Below, in pieces: positions 44,883 through 54,550 of a stretch of DNA of 64,000 nt (position 1 is its first letter; the number at the start of each line of letters is the position of its first letter). The notes below the pieces were generated by a model that searched no databases, had not been told where the DNA came from, and worked only from the letters and a program-made list of their open reading frames with translations. Source of the DNA: Chitinophaga sp. CB10 (GTDB lineage: Bacteria; Bacteroidota; Bacteroidia; Chitinophagales; Chitinophagaceae); NCBI GenBank assembly GCA_001870995.2, contig MLAV02000005.1, forward strand, positions 292,238-356,237, in the 5' to 3' direction. The translations under genes and the position numbers were made by a program.

Positions 44883-47800
44883 CTAATTACCTGAAAGAAT
44901 AGATTTTGTAGCACTCACCAATTGGCCAATTCTGTTAATCTTTAATTTAACACAACATGACTTTATCTGGATTCCATCCAGTGACCGCTCACTTTTATTA
45001 TTGCTGCCCATTTCATTTTCTATAATCTCCTTCGCATAGTAATGGGGAACAAAATGAGCTTCTTTGTCGGTACAGCTTACGAACTTATAGATACGATCAA
45101 CACTCTTACCCTCTAACGCAGATAGCTTCAAAGGTTGTCCGGAGGATAACTCCTCTTCAGTCGGTACATATACCAGGTCGTTCGGAGTTAAACTCATCAG
45201 TAAAATATTTCCCTCCTCATCCGTTTCCGGAACAGGTGGCAAACCGGATTTCAGGCGTTCAATAGCTAAACTCAAAGAGATTGTGCAATAAGTCCTCTTC
45301 CCATCAGCCTGTTGATATATGCCAAAATATAAATTTGTCCCTTTTTCCGCCTGTACAAGCTTACTACTCTTAGCCCCACTATTGCCAAGCACAAATTTAT
45401 TTCCCCGAGCCTCAAAAAGTCTCACTTTATAAATAGGATGATGAAACTTTCCATCATTCAAGATGATAATGTTCCTATTTAGTAAATCCAGTCCCTCTAC
45501 AGAAAAAGCTAGTTCCGGATGCTGCGTTAACTTTCCGTCCACTATTTCATCAAAGGATTGCAGATGTTTTTTAAGTATCTGCTTAATACCGGTATCCGTT
45601 ATCTGCTCTATATTTTTAACTGTAAACTTCTCACTTAGTGACACGCGTCTTGCGGCATATGACCCTTGCCCCGCCTTGTCCACTTCCCAAAAATGCACCT
45701 CAACTCTTTTGGGAACCTCAGCCGCCAGCAGCTCTTTTTGAATGGACTTCTTATCCTTACCAGATGCCAGCAGACTTCGTACCTTCCTCCTTATCCGCTT
45801 ATCTACTATCATATCAACATCATCAATTGCAATTGATAAATTGACTAACTTCTTACTTCTTAACTTAACCGCGCCGTAAATGGTATCCTGATGCAAAGGC
45901 TTCCTTACCGCCCATAGCTTTTCACCATGCTGCCTTGCCAGTACCTTTTCCAACTGCCCATCCTTATTACGTTCGTATTTGGTATATCTGTTAACAGTTC
46001 TGTTAATCACACGGTTTACCTGGCGGAAGCTGACCACCATGTTTTCCAAAATTGCCCTTACATCCTGCGTGAAGGTTTCCCATGGTTTTATGAACTCCCA
46101 GGAATACCCATCTTGCCCTGTTCCATTAGGTTTTTTAAAACATAATTTTTGACGGAGGTCATACCGTTTTTTTTGTTTTTCCTCCTTATTTGCCTTGCCC
46201 AGAGCCGTTTCATTATTCAGATAATTAATATGGTCCCTGGTGGTACAAGCCACTATTATCGCATCCAGGGCATGATGGCGATGGTCAATTCTTTTCTTGT
46301 TGAATCCTTCCTGATCCGCCAAAGGAACCTCTGGCAAAAACTTACCTGTCCTGGGATTGATGCTTCCATACTTTCCCGGTGTTCCTTTCAACTCATTCAG
46401 CCTTTCAAATCGAGGTGCAATAATGCTGTTCCACACATCATTTAATCCCCATTGTTGCCGCAAAATAGCCGTTACGCCACCAGAGCAAGTAACAATATTC
46501 CGGGGAATGGCTTCCTGCTCATCCTCCCCGCGAACGAGGTTACCCAGCAATTCACGGATATACCTTGAAATATACCTGGTATCATTTAACTGACGCTGGA
46601 TAAATGCTTCCGGAATATCATCCATAAGCAACCGCTTCATCTTCCCCCTGTTCTTTCCATAGCACTCCTTAACCAGCTTTTCATACTCCTCCAGTGCCAG
46701 TATCTTCACCGTTTTACCCGGGCCGGATAATTCCGTCACTATTCTGCCCATAGAGCTGGCTATAAACTCATATGCAGTTTGATTGCCCTTATAATCCGCG
46801 TTCACCACTGATTCACAAATCACCTTGTTGTTCAGGGAATCGTCGTAATAGCGACTCTTTGGCAGTATGTGCTCAATTTCATATGCCGGCGTAAACAGCT
46901 TACTAAGCGGTATTATTTCCCCGGTATAGGGCGACCTGTACTTCTGCTCCAGCCACAATTTATACCTGACCAGCTGGGATGAGGACGGGGAGGCCATGCG
47001 TGATATTTTACTGATATCGTCAGGAAGGTTTTTTTCATACGCTGATAATACCCCCTCCTCATAAATTTTGAGTATTTCCAGCTGAGAAGGAGAGTTAGGA
47101 CGCACGTTTTCTATTTCAGCATCGTTCATCAATTCCTGCAACAGGGCTTTTAGCCGGAGGTTGGTTTGCTCATTGGCCAACGCTGCCTCCGTTATCTTGC
47201 GGCGGTCTTCGTTGGTATTTTTCATTTCCCGCCCAAGCTCTATATGTATTTCATCAAAAAAGCGGGAATCGGGCGAACCATAAGTTTTCCATAATTCCCT
47301 GACCACTTTAAGGCATTCCGCCACCACCCGTTCCACAGTGGGATTACGCAGAGAACCCATTTTTAATTCCTGCCGGATAAAATTATCAAGATCTTCCAGC
47401 TTCGTCCAAACCTTTATATCCTTTGCCTCGGCATGACGGTCATAAACAATGTAAGTCGCCAACCATTCAGGCAGGCCCTGGAAATCGGAGTGCTCCTTTA
47501 GCTGAATTGTCTTTTCACGCACACGATCGCGAATACCGGCATCATATTCGCCTGTTAATATTTTATCTATACGGCCGCGGGTCTTTTCATCGATACTGTC
47601 ATAACTCCAGCGATCCCCCCAACGCATTAATTGTAGCAACTTCCGGGTGGCCTTATAGGAATAGGCGCCATATGCATTTTCGAATGGCGGGAACTTTATA
47701 AATACGTCCGCAAAGTTCGATGGTAATTTCTCTTTAATGGCGAATTTGGTCAGTGCAGATTGTAGTTCCCTGGGATCAGTCACAGAATACAGAATATGCC

Positions 47801-49445
47801 ATAATGACTCCTGGAATGCAGGAGTTAAAACATCAGCAGCAACTCCTTCCAGCTTTGAGATATACCTCCTCATATCCGCATAGGTCTCATTACAGGGATA
47901 GTCACGGTCCTCCACATAATTCCATCTATACAGCGATGCATCCTTTTTCAACTTAAACCCCGGGTACTTAAAAAATGCGGCCTGGTTGACGGAGGCTCTT
48001 TCATTCAGCCACAAGAAAAGCTGGAAACGCTCGGCCGGGGTTGGCAGGAAACGGTCCGTCACTTTCACATCAAACACCAACTTCCCGTTTTCATTTACTT
48101 CCCGCTGGTAAATCTCCAACTGCTGAACAAACTTTATCAACCGGAATTCCTGGAATAACGGATGAGATTTAGGAATACATTTCAATGGCTCTCTGACCAG
48201 CATATCGTCTTTTTTGAATACCCTGCTTTCAAACCTGCAGTTACTGATCAGCCCTTTCTTACTTTTCAACTTCCTCTGATAAAACAGAATATCTTCAATT
48301 AACAGATGAATAAAACCCTTTTGCTGTAACCCTATCCGGTGATTTTCGTTAGATGGGTAGAGCTGCATTAGCGAGCGTTCATACAAGCCGGGATCGCTCA
48401 ATTCAGGATGAAAGCGAAGCTGCGACTCCAAAATTTGATAAAGCTCGTCCTTATAATACTTCCGGTCAATCACCCGCAGTAGCTTACCTTTTATTTTTTC
48501 ATCGGGGTTTTTCGCCAGTGCGTCAAAGATATATGCCCCTGCTGTTTTACCACTGAGGGTCAAATCATGCTCCGCTCTCGTCTTTTGTAATATCCAGGCA
48601 TCGTCTTTGGGAGCACTGATGCTTTGTTTTATCCGGCCGTCCTTACCCAGCTTAGGATTTCCGGCATCATCCAGATCTGTAGTTACAATCAGCTCCAGGA
48701 TATTTCCTTCCAGCATTGGAGGCATTTTACTCGCCCGCTTGTAGATCAGGCCATTTTCCAGATGGATATTGTACCACTCTTCCCCTGTCTGCTTCCTGTC
48801 CCCGGTGGGCTCTACCCTCAAAACGGCTAGTTTCATGTATTCTTCCCTCTTTTTCCTGGGAGCTTCTATATCTTCACCCCTTGCCACCTGATAACCTCTT
48901 TTCTGATTAAATTGCAGCAGGATCCATGCAAGCTCTTCTCTCGTAACAGGCTGGGTTAGCGCTTTCTTACGTAAATAGTAGATTGTCCAGTCATACGGAA
49001 CAAGCATTTCCGGCCCCCTGCCTAATTCCTTCAACATTTCATCGAATGACTGCCGAAATAAAAACTCATTCCTGTTAGTTATTACATTAAAGTTATAGGC
49101 AAGTTTTGGCTCCTGGCCCGGAAGAAACTTACCATGATACCTGTTGAAGTCGATCGCAGCGGCATAATGCGCAGGCAGGAAATTAAGTATATTCAATACA
49201 CTGTGTAACCTCTGCCGCCGAAGCAAAAAGCGTTCATGCAGCCGCCGGACGCTCCTGAGCCTTGTCCTTTCAGATGTGGCAGAGGCCAGGTTCCCTTTAT
49301 TAAAATCAGCAATCTCCTGCTGATCCATAGGTATGATACGGGGCGCTGCGCCCAAGATGGTATGCTTATTGGCTGATTCGTCTGAGGCAAGGACGCACCA
49401 TCCGATTGAGTTGGTTCCTAAATCTAATCCCAGGGTTATTTTCAT
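44883..49445 (-). CDS. cas9: CRISPR-associated RNA-guided endonuclease Cas9 (type II-C, long form)
   Basis: 1520 residues. RuvC-I: LGLDLGTNSIGW with Asp8. Arginine-rich bridge helix: SERTRLRSVRRLHERFLLRR near 58-77. RuvC-II: IHIELGREMKN with Glu736. HNH: YEIEHILPKSRYYDDSLNN with His859. RuvC-III: HRHHALDAIIVAC with His1058 and Asp1061. All catalytic residues are intact. The C-terminal 400 residues are the wedge and PAM-interacting region. It is longer than the 1000-1100 residues of Neisseria or Campylobacter Cas9 but of a size seen in Bacteroidota. It pairs crRNAs from the adjacent array with the tracrRNA encoded just upstream on the other strand. The cas genes look richer in A and T than the flanking genes. 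Confidence 0.98.
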   Translation of the reverse strand: MKITLGLDLGTNSIGWCVLASDESANKHTILGAAPRIIPMDQQEIADFNKGNLASATSERTRLRSVRRLHERFLLRRQRLHSVLNILNFLPAHYAAAIDFNRYHGKFLPGQEPKLAYNFNVITNRNEFLFRQSFDEMLKELGRGPEMLVPYDWTIYYLRKKALTQPVTREELAWILLQFNQKRGYQVARGEDIEAPRKKREEYMKLAVLRVEPTGDRKQTGEEWYNIHLENGLIYKRASKMPPMLEGNILELIVTTDLDDAGNPKLGKDGRIKQSISAPKDDAWILQKTRAEHDLTLSGKTAGAYIFDALAKNPDEKIKGKLLRVIDRKYYKDELYQILESQLRFHPELSDPGLYERSLMQLYPSNENHRIGLQQKGFIHLLIEDILFYQRKLKSKKGLISNCRFESRVFKKDDMLVREPLKCIPKSHPLFQEFRLIKFVQQLEIYQREVNENGKLVFDVKVTDRFLPTPAERFQLFLWLNERASVNQAAFFKYPGFKLKKDASLYRWNYVEDRDYPCNETYADMRRYISKLEGVAADVLTPAFQESLWHILYSVTDPRELQSALTKFAIKEKLPSNFADVFIKFPPFENAYGAYSYKATRKLLQLMRWGDRWSYDSIDEKTRGRIDKILTGEYDAGIRDRVREKTIQLKEHSDFQGLPEWLATYIVYDRHAEAKDIKVWTKLEDLDNFIRQELKMGSLRNPTVERVVAECLKVVRELWKTYGSPDSRFFDEIHIELGREMKNTNEDRRKITEAALANEQTNLRLKALLQELMNDAEIENVRPNSPSQLEILKIYEEGVLSAYEKNLPDDISKISRMASPSSSQLVRYKLWLEQKYRSPYTGEIIPLSKLFTPAYEIEHILPKSRYYDDSLNNKVICESVVNADYKGNQTAYEFIASSMGRIVTELSGPGKTVKILALEEYEKLVKECYGKNRGKMKRLLMDDIPEAFIQRQLNDTRYISRYIRELLGNLVRGEDEQEAIPRNIVTCSGGVTAILRQQWGLNDVWNSIIAPRFERLNELKGTPGKYGSINPRTGKFLPEVPLADQEGFNKKRIDHRHHALDAIIVACTTRDHINYLNNETALGKANKEEKQKKRYDLRQKLCFKKPNGTGQDGYSWEFIKPWETFTQDVRAILENMVVSFRQVNRVINRTVNRYTKYERNKDGQLEKVLARQHGEKLWAVRKPLHQDTIYGAVKLRSKKLVNLSIAIDDVDMIVDKRIRRKVRSLLASGKDKKSIQKELLAAEVPKRVEVHFWEVDKAGQGSYAARRVSLSEKFTVKNIEQITDTGIKQILKKHLQSFDEIVDGKLTQHPELAFSVEGLDLLNRNIIILNDGKFHHPIYKVRLFEARGNKFVLGNSGAKSSKLVQAEKGTNLYFGIYQQADGKRTYCTISLSLAIERLKSGLPPVPETDEEGNILLMSLTPNDLVYVPTEEELSSGQPLKLSALEGKSVDRIYKFVSCTDKEAHFVPHYYAKEIIENEMGSNNKSERSLDGIQIKSCCVKLKINRIGQLVSATKSILSGN

Positions 49446-49486
49446 TAGACGCGAAATTTTATGATGAGGTTAATAATTTATAAAAA

Positions 49487-49517
49487 TTTGGTAGTATTCA
49501 AAAAATTATTATCTTAG
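49487..49517 (+). promoter_or_regulatory. tracrRNA promoter
   Basis: TTTG at 49487-49490, 19 bases, then TATCTTAG at 49510-49517: an excellent match to the Bacteroidota vegetative promoter. Transcription would start near 49522-49524, at the beginning of the anti-repeat. The box ends in CTTAG, as does the TACCTTAG box in every CRISPR repeat. Confidence 0.75.
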
Positions 49518-49519
49518 TT

Positions 49520-49598
49520 GAAATTTGAAAGCAATTCACAATAAGGATTATTCCGTTGTGAAAACATTTAAGGCGGCGTAAGTCGCTTTCTTTTTTTG
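49520..49598 (+). ncRNA. tracrRNA of the type II-C system
   Basis: Bases 49521-49541 are the exact reverse complement of repeat positions 2-22, and the next T can pair with repeat G1 as a wobble. A short nexus hairpin (GGATTATTCC, 49545-49554) follows. The terminator stem AAGGCGGC (49570-49577), loop GTAA, GTCGCTTT (49582-49589) is followed by C and seven T. The size is about 75-80 bases. It is divergent from cas9, whose start is 75 bases to the left. Its strand fixes crRNA transcription as left to right. Confidence 0.93.
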
Positions 49599-49783
49599 TC
49601 CTATAATCAACGATACATTGGTTATCTTCCTGGCTAAATCCCCGATCAACTCTGAACCAACTGAACGCCCGGTTCCGGCTTCCACAGTAATATAAATTTA
49701 TTATATCCTTCCCAACCTCCCCTCCCAATTAACATCTGCATAACAATCCCACAATTTTTTTTGCCCTTTCCCCAACTTTCAAT
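49599..49783 (+). other. Upstream region of the GntR gene
   Basis: 185 bases between the tracrRNA terminator and the regulator start. A 10-bp A/T palindrome (ATAAATTTAT, 49692-49701) may be an operator for the regulator itself. No other feature seen. Confidence 0.3.
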
Positions 49784-50536
49784 ATGTTTGAACATATGAA
49801 TAATATACCTCTCCTGGACCACGACAGCAAAATCCCCCTGCACCAACAGGCGGAAGACCAGCTGCGTAAGCTTATCAGCGAAAATCACTTCCGCGTGGGC
49901 GACGCATTTCCCAAAGAAACCGACCTCGCCAAAAGATGGGGTATTTCCAGAAATACTCTCCGGCAGGCCATCTCCAACCTCGTCAGGGACGGCCTCCTGG
50001 AAAGGAAAAAACGCAGCGGCACCACCGTTAGCAAAAAGAAAATCACCACCGACCTCGCCAACTGGCTCAGCTTCAGCCACGAGATGGAAGATAAAGGCAT
50101 CCCGTTCAAAGACCTGAAACATACGGTCAACGTGGTGAAAGCGGATAAAGAAACGGAGGAGCGGCTCGGCATCCCCCACGGCGCCAAAGTGGTATCCCTG
50201 GAACGTATCCGCAGTACGGGCCGCAACCCGATGGTGTACTTCCGCTCCTACTTCCACCCAAGGGTGGGCCTTACCGGCAGCGAGAACTTCAAAAAGCCGC
50301 TCTACGAACTGCTGGACGAAGAGTTTCATGTAGTGCCCGTGTACTCGCAGGAGGAAATACGCGCCATTGCGGCAACAGAAAAGATTGCCGCCTGGCTGAA
50401 AATCACTCCCGGCGCACCGGTGCTGGAACGCAAACGCCTCGTACTGGACGCCGGCCGTAAGCCGATTGAATTCAATATCTGCTATTACCGCAGCGATGCA
50501 TTTACCTACAGCATAGAAATAAAACGACCCGTTTAG
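49784..50536 (+). CDS. GntR-family transcriptional regulator (HutC/UTRA type)
   Basis: 250 residues. The winged helix (about 15-80) has IPLHQQAEDQLRKLI, FPKETDLAKRWGISRNTLRQ and LVRDGLLERKKRSGT. The UTRA ligand-binding domain (about 95-248) has GAKVVSLERIRSTGRNPMVY and ends in CYYRSDAFTYSIEIKR. UTRA regulators bind sugars or sugar phosphates. The gene leads a probable mannoside operon by 21 bases, so a mannose derivative is the likely effector (inferred). Met5 is an alternative start. Confidence 0.93.
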   Translation: MFEHMNNIPLLDHDSKIPLHQQAEDQLRKLISENHFRVGDAFPKETDLAKRWGISRNTLRQAISNLVRDGLLERKKRSGTTVSKKKITTDLANWLSFSHEMEDKGIPFKDLKHTVNVVKADKETEERLGIPHGAKVVSLERIRSTGRNPMVYFRSYFHPRVGLTGSENFKKPLYELLDEEFHVVPVYSQEEIRAIAATEKIAAWLKITPGAPVLERKRLVLDAGRKPIEFNICYYRSDAFTYSIEIKRPV

Positions 50537-50557
50537 GATAGTAAACAGTTTTGCGCA

Positions 50558-53152
50558 ATGAAGCATAGAAAAATAGGAGTAGACGTGGGCGGCAGCCATG
50601 TTACGGCGGCAGCGTATGCCTCAGGTAATACGCCCGTTGAAACCATCCGTAAGCAACTCCATCCTGATATGTCCGCATCGGACATTATCCAAACCATTAC
50701 CGGGTGCCTGCAACCGCTGCTGCAGCCCGGGGCAGACAGCATTGGCATCGCCTTTCCAGGGCCGTTCGATTATCAGAACGGGATTTGCGCGGTTAATATC
50801 GGCAACAAGTTCGGGCCTCTCTTCGGCCTGCATATCAAACAGGTGCTGCAGGACTTTACCGGTACGCCTATCACCTTCGCCAACGATGCTCATTGCTTTG
50901 CTACCGGCATCGCGGCCATGTACCCGCAATACGAAGGGCGCACCATCGCGCTCACACTGGGCACCGGCTTCGGCTCCGCCTTCCTCGAAAACGGGCAGCT
51001 GCTGACCAGTCATCCGGACATCCCCGCCCCTGGCGCATTTTACCAGGAGCCATTCCTGGAGGGCATTGCGGACGACTACTTTTCCACCCGTTGGCTGCTC
51101 AAAGAATTTGAATTTAAAACCGACATGCCCGCCAGCAACGTACGCATGATGACATCGGCATACCCCGAAGCAGCGGCGGCGATTTACGAAGCATTTGGGA
51201 AAAACCTGGCTTATTTCCTTCTCCCCCAAATAAAAAAATTTAACTGCCAACACCTGGTAATAGGTGGAAATATTGCGAAGGCATGGCCCCTGTTCCTCCC
51301 GGTGCTGAAAGAACTGCTGCCATTGCAAATCCACATCATCGAGGATACGGAAGCGGTCATACTATTCGGCGCTGCCAGTTTGCAACCGGCCGCCGCTGCA
51401 AATGCTCCCATCAGGAAAACACTGCAACCACTGCTGCCGGTGACTGCCGGCAATGCCGCCAACGGCTACAACATCTTCCCGTCCTATGCTATCGAACAGC
51501 CCGTCCACGAAGGGTTTCAGCAGTTGGCGCAAATGTTGGCCAACGAAAAGACTATCGTCATCGACGGCTTCGGCGGCGTGCTGTGGGAAGGCTTCCGCCA
51601 GCAGCTGCACCAGGCATTTGCTTCCCTCGGCAAACAGGTGCGCTGGTACCATACGGATGTATGCCTGCACGACACGGCGTACATCAACCACCTGATCAGC
51701 GATTACGTATATACGGACGACCCGGTTTTCGGGAAAGTATATCCTGGCGCCCTGAAAGATTTCTTTAATCCGCAACAGCTGGCCCTGTTGCATCCGGAGG
51801 CATTCGACGGGATTAACATCCTCTACGGCGCCGGCGCCGCCCTGGCGAACATTCCCGGGAAGCTGCTGTACATCGACGTTCCGAAGAACGAAATTCAATA
51901 CCGTATGCGAGCCGGCAGCGTTACGAACATCGGTACCCAGGAGGCGACGTACAGACGGCTGTATTTTATCGACTGGCCCATCCTCAACAAGCATAAAGCC
52001 TCCCTCCTGCCGCGGATCGATATCATCATCGATGGCCAACGCCCTGATACCATCACCTTCACCACCGGCAACACGCTCCGCATGGCCCTGGAAGCCATGC
52101 TGCATACGGGCTTCCGCGCGAGGCCCTGGTTCGAGGCCGGTGTATGGGGAGGGAACTGGATGAAGCAACATATCCCCGCCCTTAACCAGGACGAGGTGAA
52201 CTACGCATGGTCCTTCGAGCTGATTTCCCCTGAAAACGGGATCGTCCTCAGCGGGAACGATCATCTCCTCGAAATTTCATTTGACTTCCTCGCCTATCAC
52301 AATCATAAACTCCTGCTGGGCCGCGCGGCGGAAAGGTTTGGCACGGCGTTCCCTATCCGGTTCGACTTCCTCGATACCTTCGATGGCGGCAACCTTTCCA
52401 TCCAGTGCCACCCGCGGCCTGATTATACGAGGCAGCACTTCGGCGAGCCATTCACGCAGGATGAAACCTATTATATCCTGGACTGTGAAGCCGATGCAAG
52501 GGTTTATTTAGGTTTTCGGGGAGATATAAATGCTGCGGCCTTCCGTGAGACGCTCGACAGGGCACAGCGAACCGGGGAGAAGGTCGATATCAGTAAGTAC
52601 GTGCAGGAATTTCAGGCTCATAGACATGACCTGTTCCTGATTCCAAACGGCACCGTCCATGCTTCCGGGAAGAACAACCTGGTGCTGGAAATCAGCAGTA
52701 CGCCCTACATTTTCACTTTCAAGATGTACGACTGGCAAAGGCTTGGCCTGGACGGAAAGCCACGGCCCATCCACCTGGAACGCGCATTCGACAACCTTTA
52801 CTTCGACCGCAAAGGCAGTTATGTACCGGAGAAACTGATTTCGCATCCCTACACGGCTGCCACTTTCCCGAACGGCAGAAAAGTGAAGTTGCCTACCCAT
52901 GAGGAACATTTTTATACCGTCGACCGGTACGAGTTTACCGGCGCCATCACCATTCCCTGCGAGGGGCAATGCCACATTTGTATGCTGGTAGAAGGAAATG
53001 CGATCGAGGTAACCACCCATGGCCTCCGCCAGGAATTTAAATACGCGGAAACGTTTGTGATCCCGGCTGGCGCTGAATCGTACGAATGCCGCTACCAGGG
53101 CGAAGGAACGGCCTACCTCGTAGTGGCCTACGTTAAACACGAGCATTGCTAA
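50558..53152 (+). CDS. Fusion protein: ROK-family sugar kinase + class I mannose-6-phosphate isomerase
   Basis: 864 residues. The N-terminal ROK kinase (about 1-280) has the phosphate loop IGVDVGGSHVTAAAY, catalytic Asp110 in FANDAHC and a second loop LTLGTGFGSAF; the usual zinc cysteines of ROK proteins are not seen. A middle region (about 325-460) resembles the degenerate nucleoside-kinase-like part of Bacteroidota isomerases (IVIDGFGGVLWEGF, VPKNEIQYRMRAGSV), with no working P-loop. The isomerase (about 480-864) has zinc ligands His618 (QCHP), Glu636 (QDETYY) and His701 (GTVHASG). The fusion would turn mannose into mannose 6-phosphate and then fructose 6-phosphate. The sugar porter and alpha-mannosidase genes downstream agree with this. 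Confidence 0.88.
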   Translation: MKHRKIGVDVGGSHVTAAAYASGNTPVETIRKQLHPDMSASDIIQTITGCLQPLLQPGADSIGIAFPGPFDYQNGICAVNIGNKFGPLFGLHIKQVLQDFTGTPITFANDAHCFATGIAAMYPQYEGRTIALTLGTGFGSAFLENGQLLTSHPDIPAPGAFYQEPFLEGIADDYFSTRWLLKEFEFKTDMPASNVRMMTSAYPEAAAAIYEAFGKNLAYFLLPQIKKFNCQHLVIGGNIAKAWPLFLPVLKELLPLQIHIIEDTEAVILFGAASLQPAAAANAPIRKTLQPLLPVTAGNAANGYNIFPSYAIEQPVHEGFQQLAQMLANEKTIVIDGFGGVLWEGFRQQLHQAFASLGKQVRWYHTDVCLHDTAYINHLISDYVYTDDPVFGKVYPGALKDFFNPQQLALLHPEAFDGINILYGAGAALANIPGKLLYIDVPKNEIQYRMRAGSVTNIGTQEATYRRLYFIDWPILNKHKASLLPRIDIIIDGQRPDTITFTTGNTLRMALEAMLHTGFRARPWFEAGVWGGNWMKQHIPALNQDEVNYAWSFELISPENGIVLSGNDHLLEISFDFLAYHNHKLLLGRAAERFGTAFPIRFDFLDTFDGGNLSIQCHPRPDYTRQHFGEPFTQDETYYILDCEADARVYLGFRGDINAAAFRETLDRAQRTGEKVDISKYVQEFQAHRHDLFLIPNGTVHASGKNNLVLEISSTPYIFTFKMYDWQRLGLDGKPRPIHLERAFDNLYFDRKGSYVPEKLISHPYTAATFPNGRKVKLPTHEEHFYTVDRYEFTGAITIPCEGQCHICMLVEGNAIEVTTHGLRQEFKYAETFVIPAGAESYECRYQGEGTAYLVVAYVKHEHC

Positions 53153-53170
53153 CTGTAAATAGCTTCCGTT

Positions 53171-54550
53171 ATGAAAAAACAGCATTCCAATTCATTCACT
53201 ACACTGGTAACGCTCATTGCCGCGCTGGGTGGCCTCCTCTTCGGGTTTGATATGGCGGTGGTCAGCGGGATCATTGACCCGGTAAGAACGCAGTTTGGCC
53301 TGTCCGCCTCACAGGAAGGCTGGTTTGTATCCTGCGCCCTGCTGGGCTGCATTACCGGCGTGGCCTTCTCCGGCTACCTGGCGGACAAAATAGGCAGGAA
53401 GAAGGTGTTGTTCATTGCGGCCATCCTCTTTCTCGTCAGCGCTGCCTGCTTCTCTATCGCGAACGCATACACGCTGATGATAGCGTTCCGCATCATGGCA
53501 GGTATGGGCGTGGGCGTGGCTTCCAACATTTCGCCGCTGTATATCTCTGAACTGGCGCCGGCCAAATCGCGTGGGCGGCTGGTAACCTTTTACCAGCTTG
53601 CCATCACCATCGGCATTCTTTCCGCTTACATCAGCAACCTTTTCTTACAACGCTATTCCGCTTCCCATTCGCCACAAGGCCTGGCTGGCTGGCTGTTTGT
53701 GACGGAGGTCTGGAGGGGGATGTTTTTAGTGGGGGTCATACCTGCGGCCGCTTTCTTCGTGCTGTTGCTGATTGTGCCTGAGAGTCCGCGCTGGCTGGCC
53801 CGCTATGGCCGGGAGGGGGAAGCGCTCGACATACTTACCAGGATCAATGGAGCCGCTTTGGCGAAAGAAGAGCTGGCCGGGATGAAGGCCATCTCCGCTC
53901 ATAACGCAGGCAGCGTTGAACTCTGGCGGATGCCTTTGCGTAAGCTGCTGATACTCGCTACCGTGCTAACGGCGCTGTCGCAATTCAGCGGCATTAATGC
54001 GGTGATCTATTACGGCCCTACCATTCTTCGTACAGCCGGCATCGTTACCAACGAAGCATTGCTATACCAGGTGATCCTCGGGGCGGCCAATATGTTATTT
54101 ACTTTTATCGCCATCTGCAAAGTGGATTCGCTGGGCAGGCGGCCGCTATACCTGGTAGGTTCCGTTTGTGCGGCCATCGCATTATCGTTGACAGGTTTAT
54201 GTTTCCTGAACAATATTACAGGATGGTGGATGCTGGCGAGTATCAGCCTGTTCCTGCTGTTCTTCGCCTTTTCCCTGGGGCCGCTGAAGTTTGTGATAGC
54301 CACGGAAATATTTCCCACGCATGTAAGAGGGACGGCCCTTTCCATCTGCATCCTCACCATGTGGGTATCCGACTGGATCGTAAACCTGTTGTTTCCTATG
54401 CTAAGAGATCATATCGGCATTGGCGCTACCTTTTTCCTGTTCGCCGGCTGCTGCGTTATTTCCTACTTCTTCGCCAGGAAGAACCTCTTCGAAACGAAAG
54501 GACGCACCCTGGAAGAAATTTCTCTCACGATTAATCCTGCATCGACATGA
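53171..54550 (+). CDS. MFS sugar porter, probably for mannose
   Basis: 459 residues, 12 predicted membrane helices. Sugar-porter signatures are present: GGLLFGFDMAVVSG in helix 1, GYLADKIGRKKVLF after helix 2, PESPRWLARYGREGEAL in the central loop, and SLGRRPLYLVG after helix 8. It brings a hexose across the inner membrane, likely by proton symport. It lies 18 bases after the kinase-isomerase fusion and overlaps the mannosidase start by four bases (ATGA), so mannose is the likely substrate by context. Confidence 0.93.
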   Translation: MKKQHSNSFTTLVTLIAALGGLLFGFDMAVVSGIIDPVRTQFGLSASQEGWFVSCALLGCITGVAFSGYLADKIGRKKVLFIAAILFLVSAACFSIANAYTLMIAFRIMAGMGVGVASNISPLYISELAPAKSRGRLVTFYQLAITIGILSAYISNLFLQRYSASHSPQGLAGWLFVTEVWRGMFLVGVIPAAAFFVLLLIVPESPRWLARYGREGEALDILTRINGAALAKEELAGMKAISAHNAGSVELWRMPLRKLLILATVLTALSQFSGINAVIYYGPTILRTAGIVTNEALLYQVILGAANMLFTFIAICKVDSLGRRPLYLVGSVCAAIALSLTGLCFLNNITGWWMLASISLFLLFFAFSLGPLKFVIATEIFPTHVRGTALSICILTMWVSDWIVNLLFPMLRDHIGIGATFFLFAGCCVISYFFARKNLFETKGRTLEEISLTINPAST

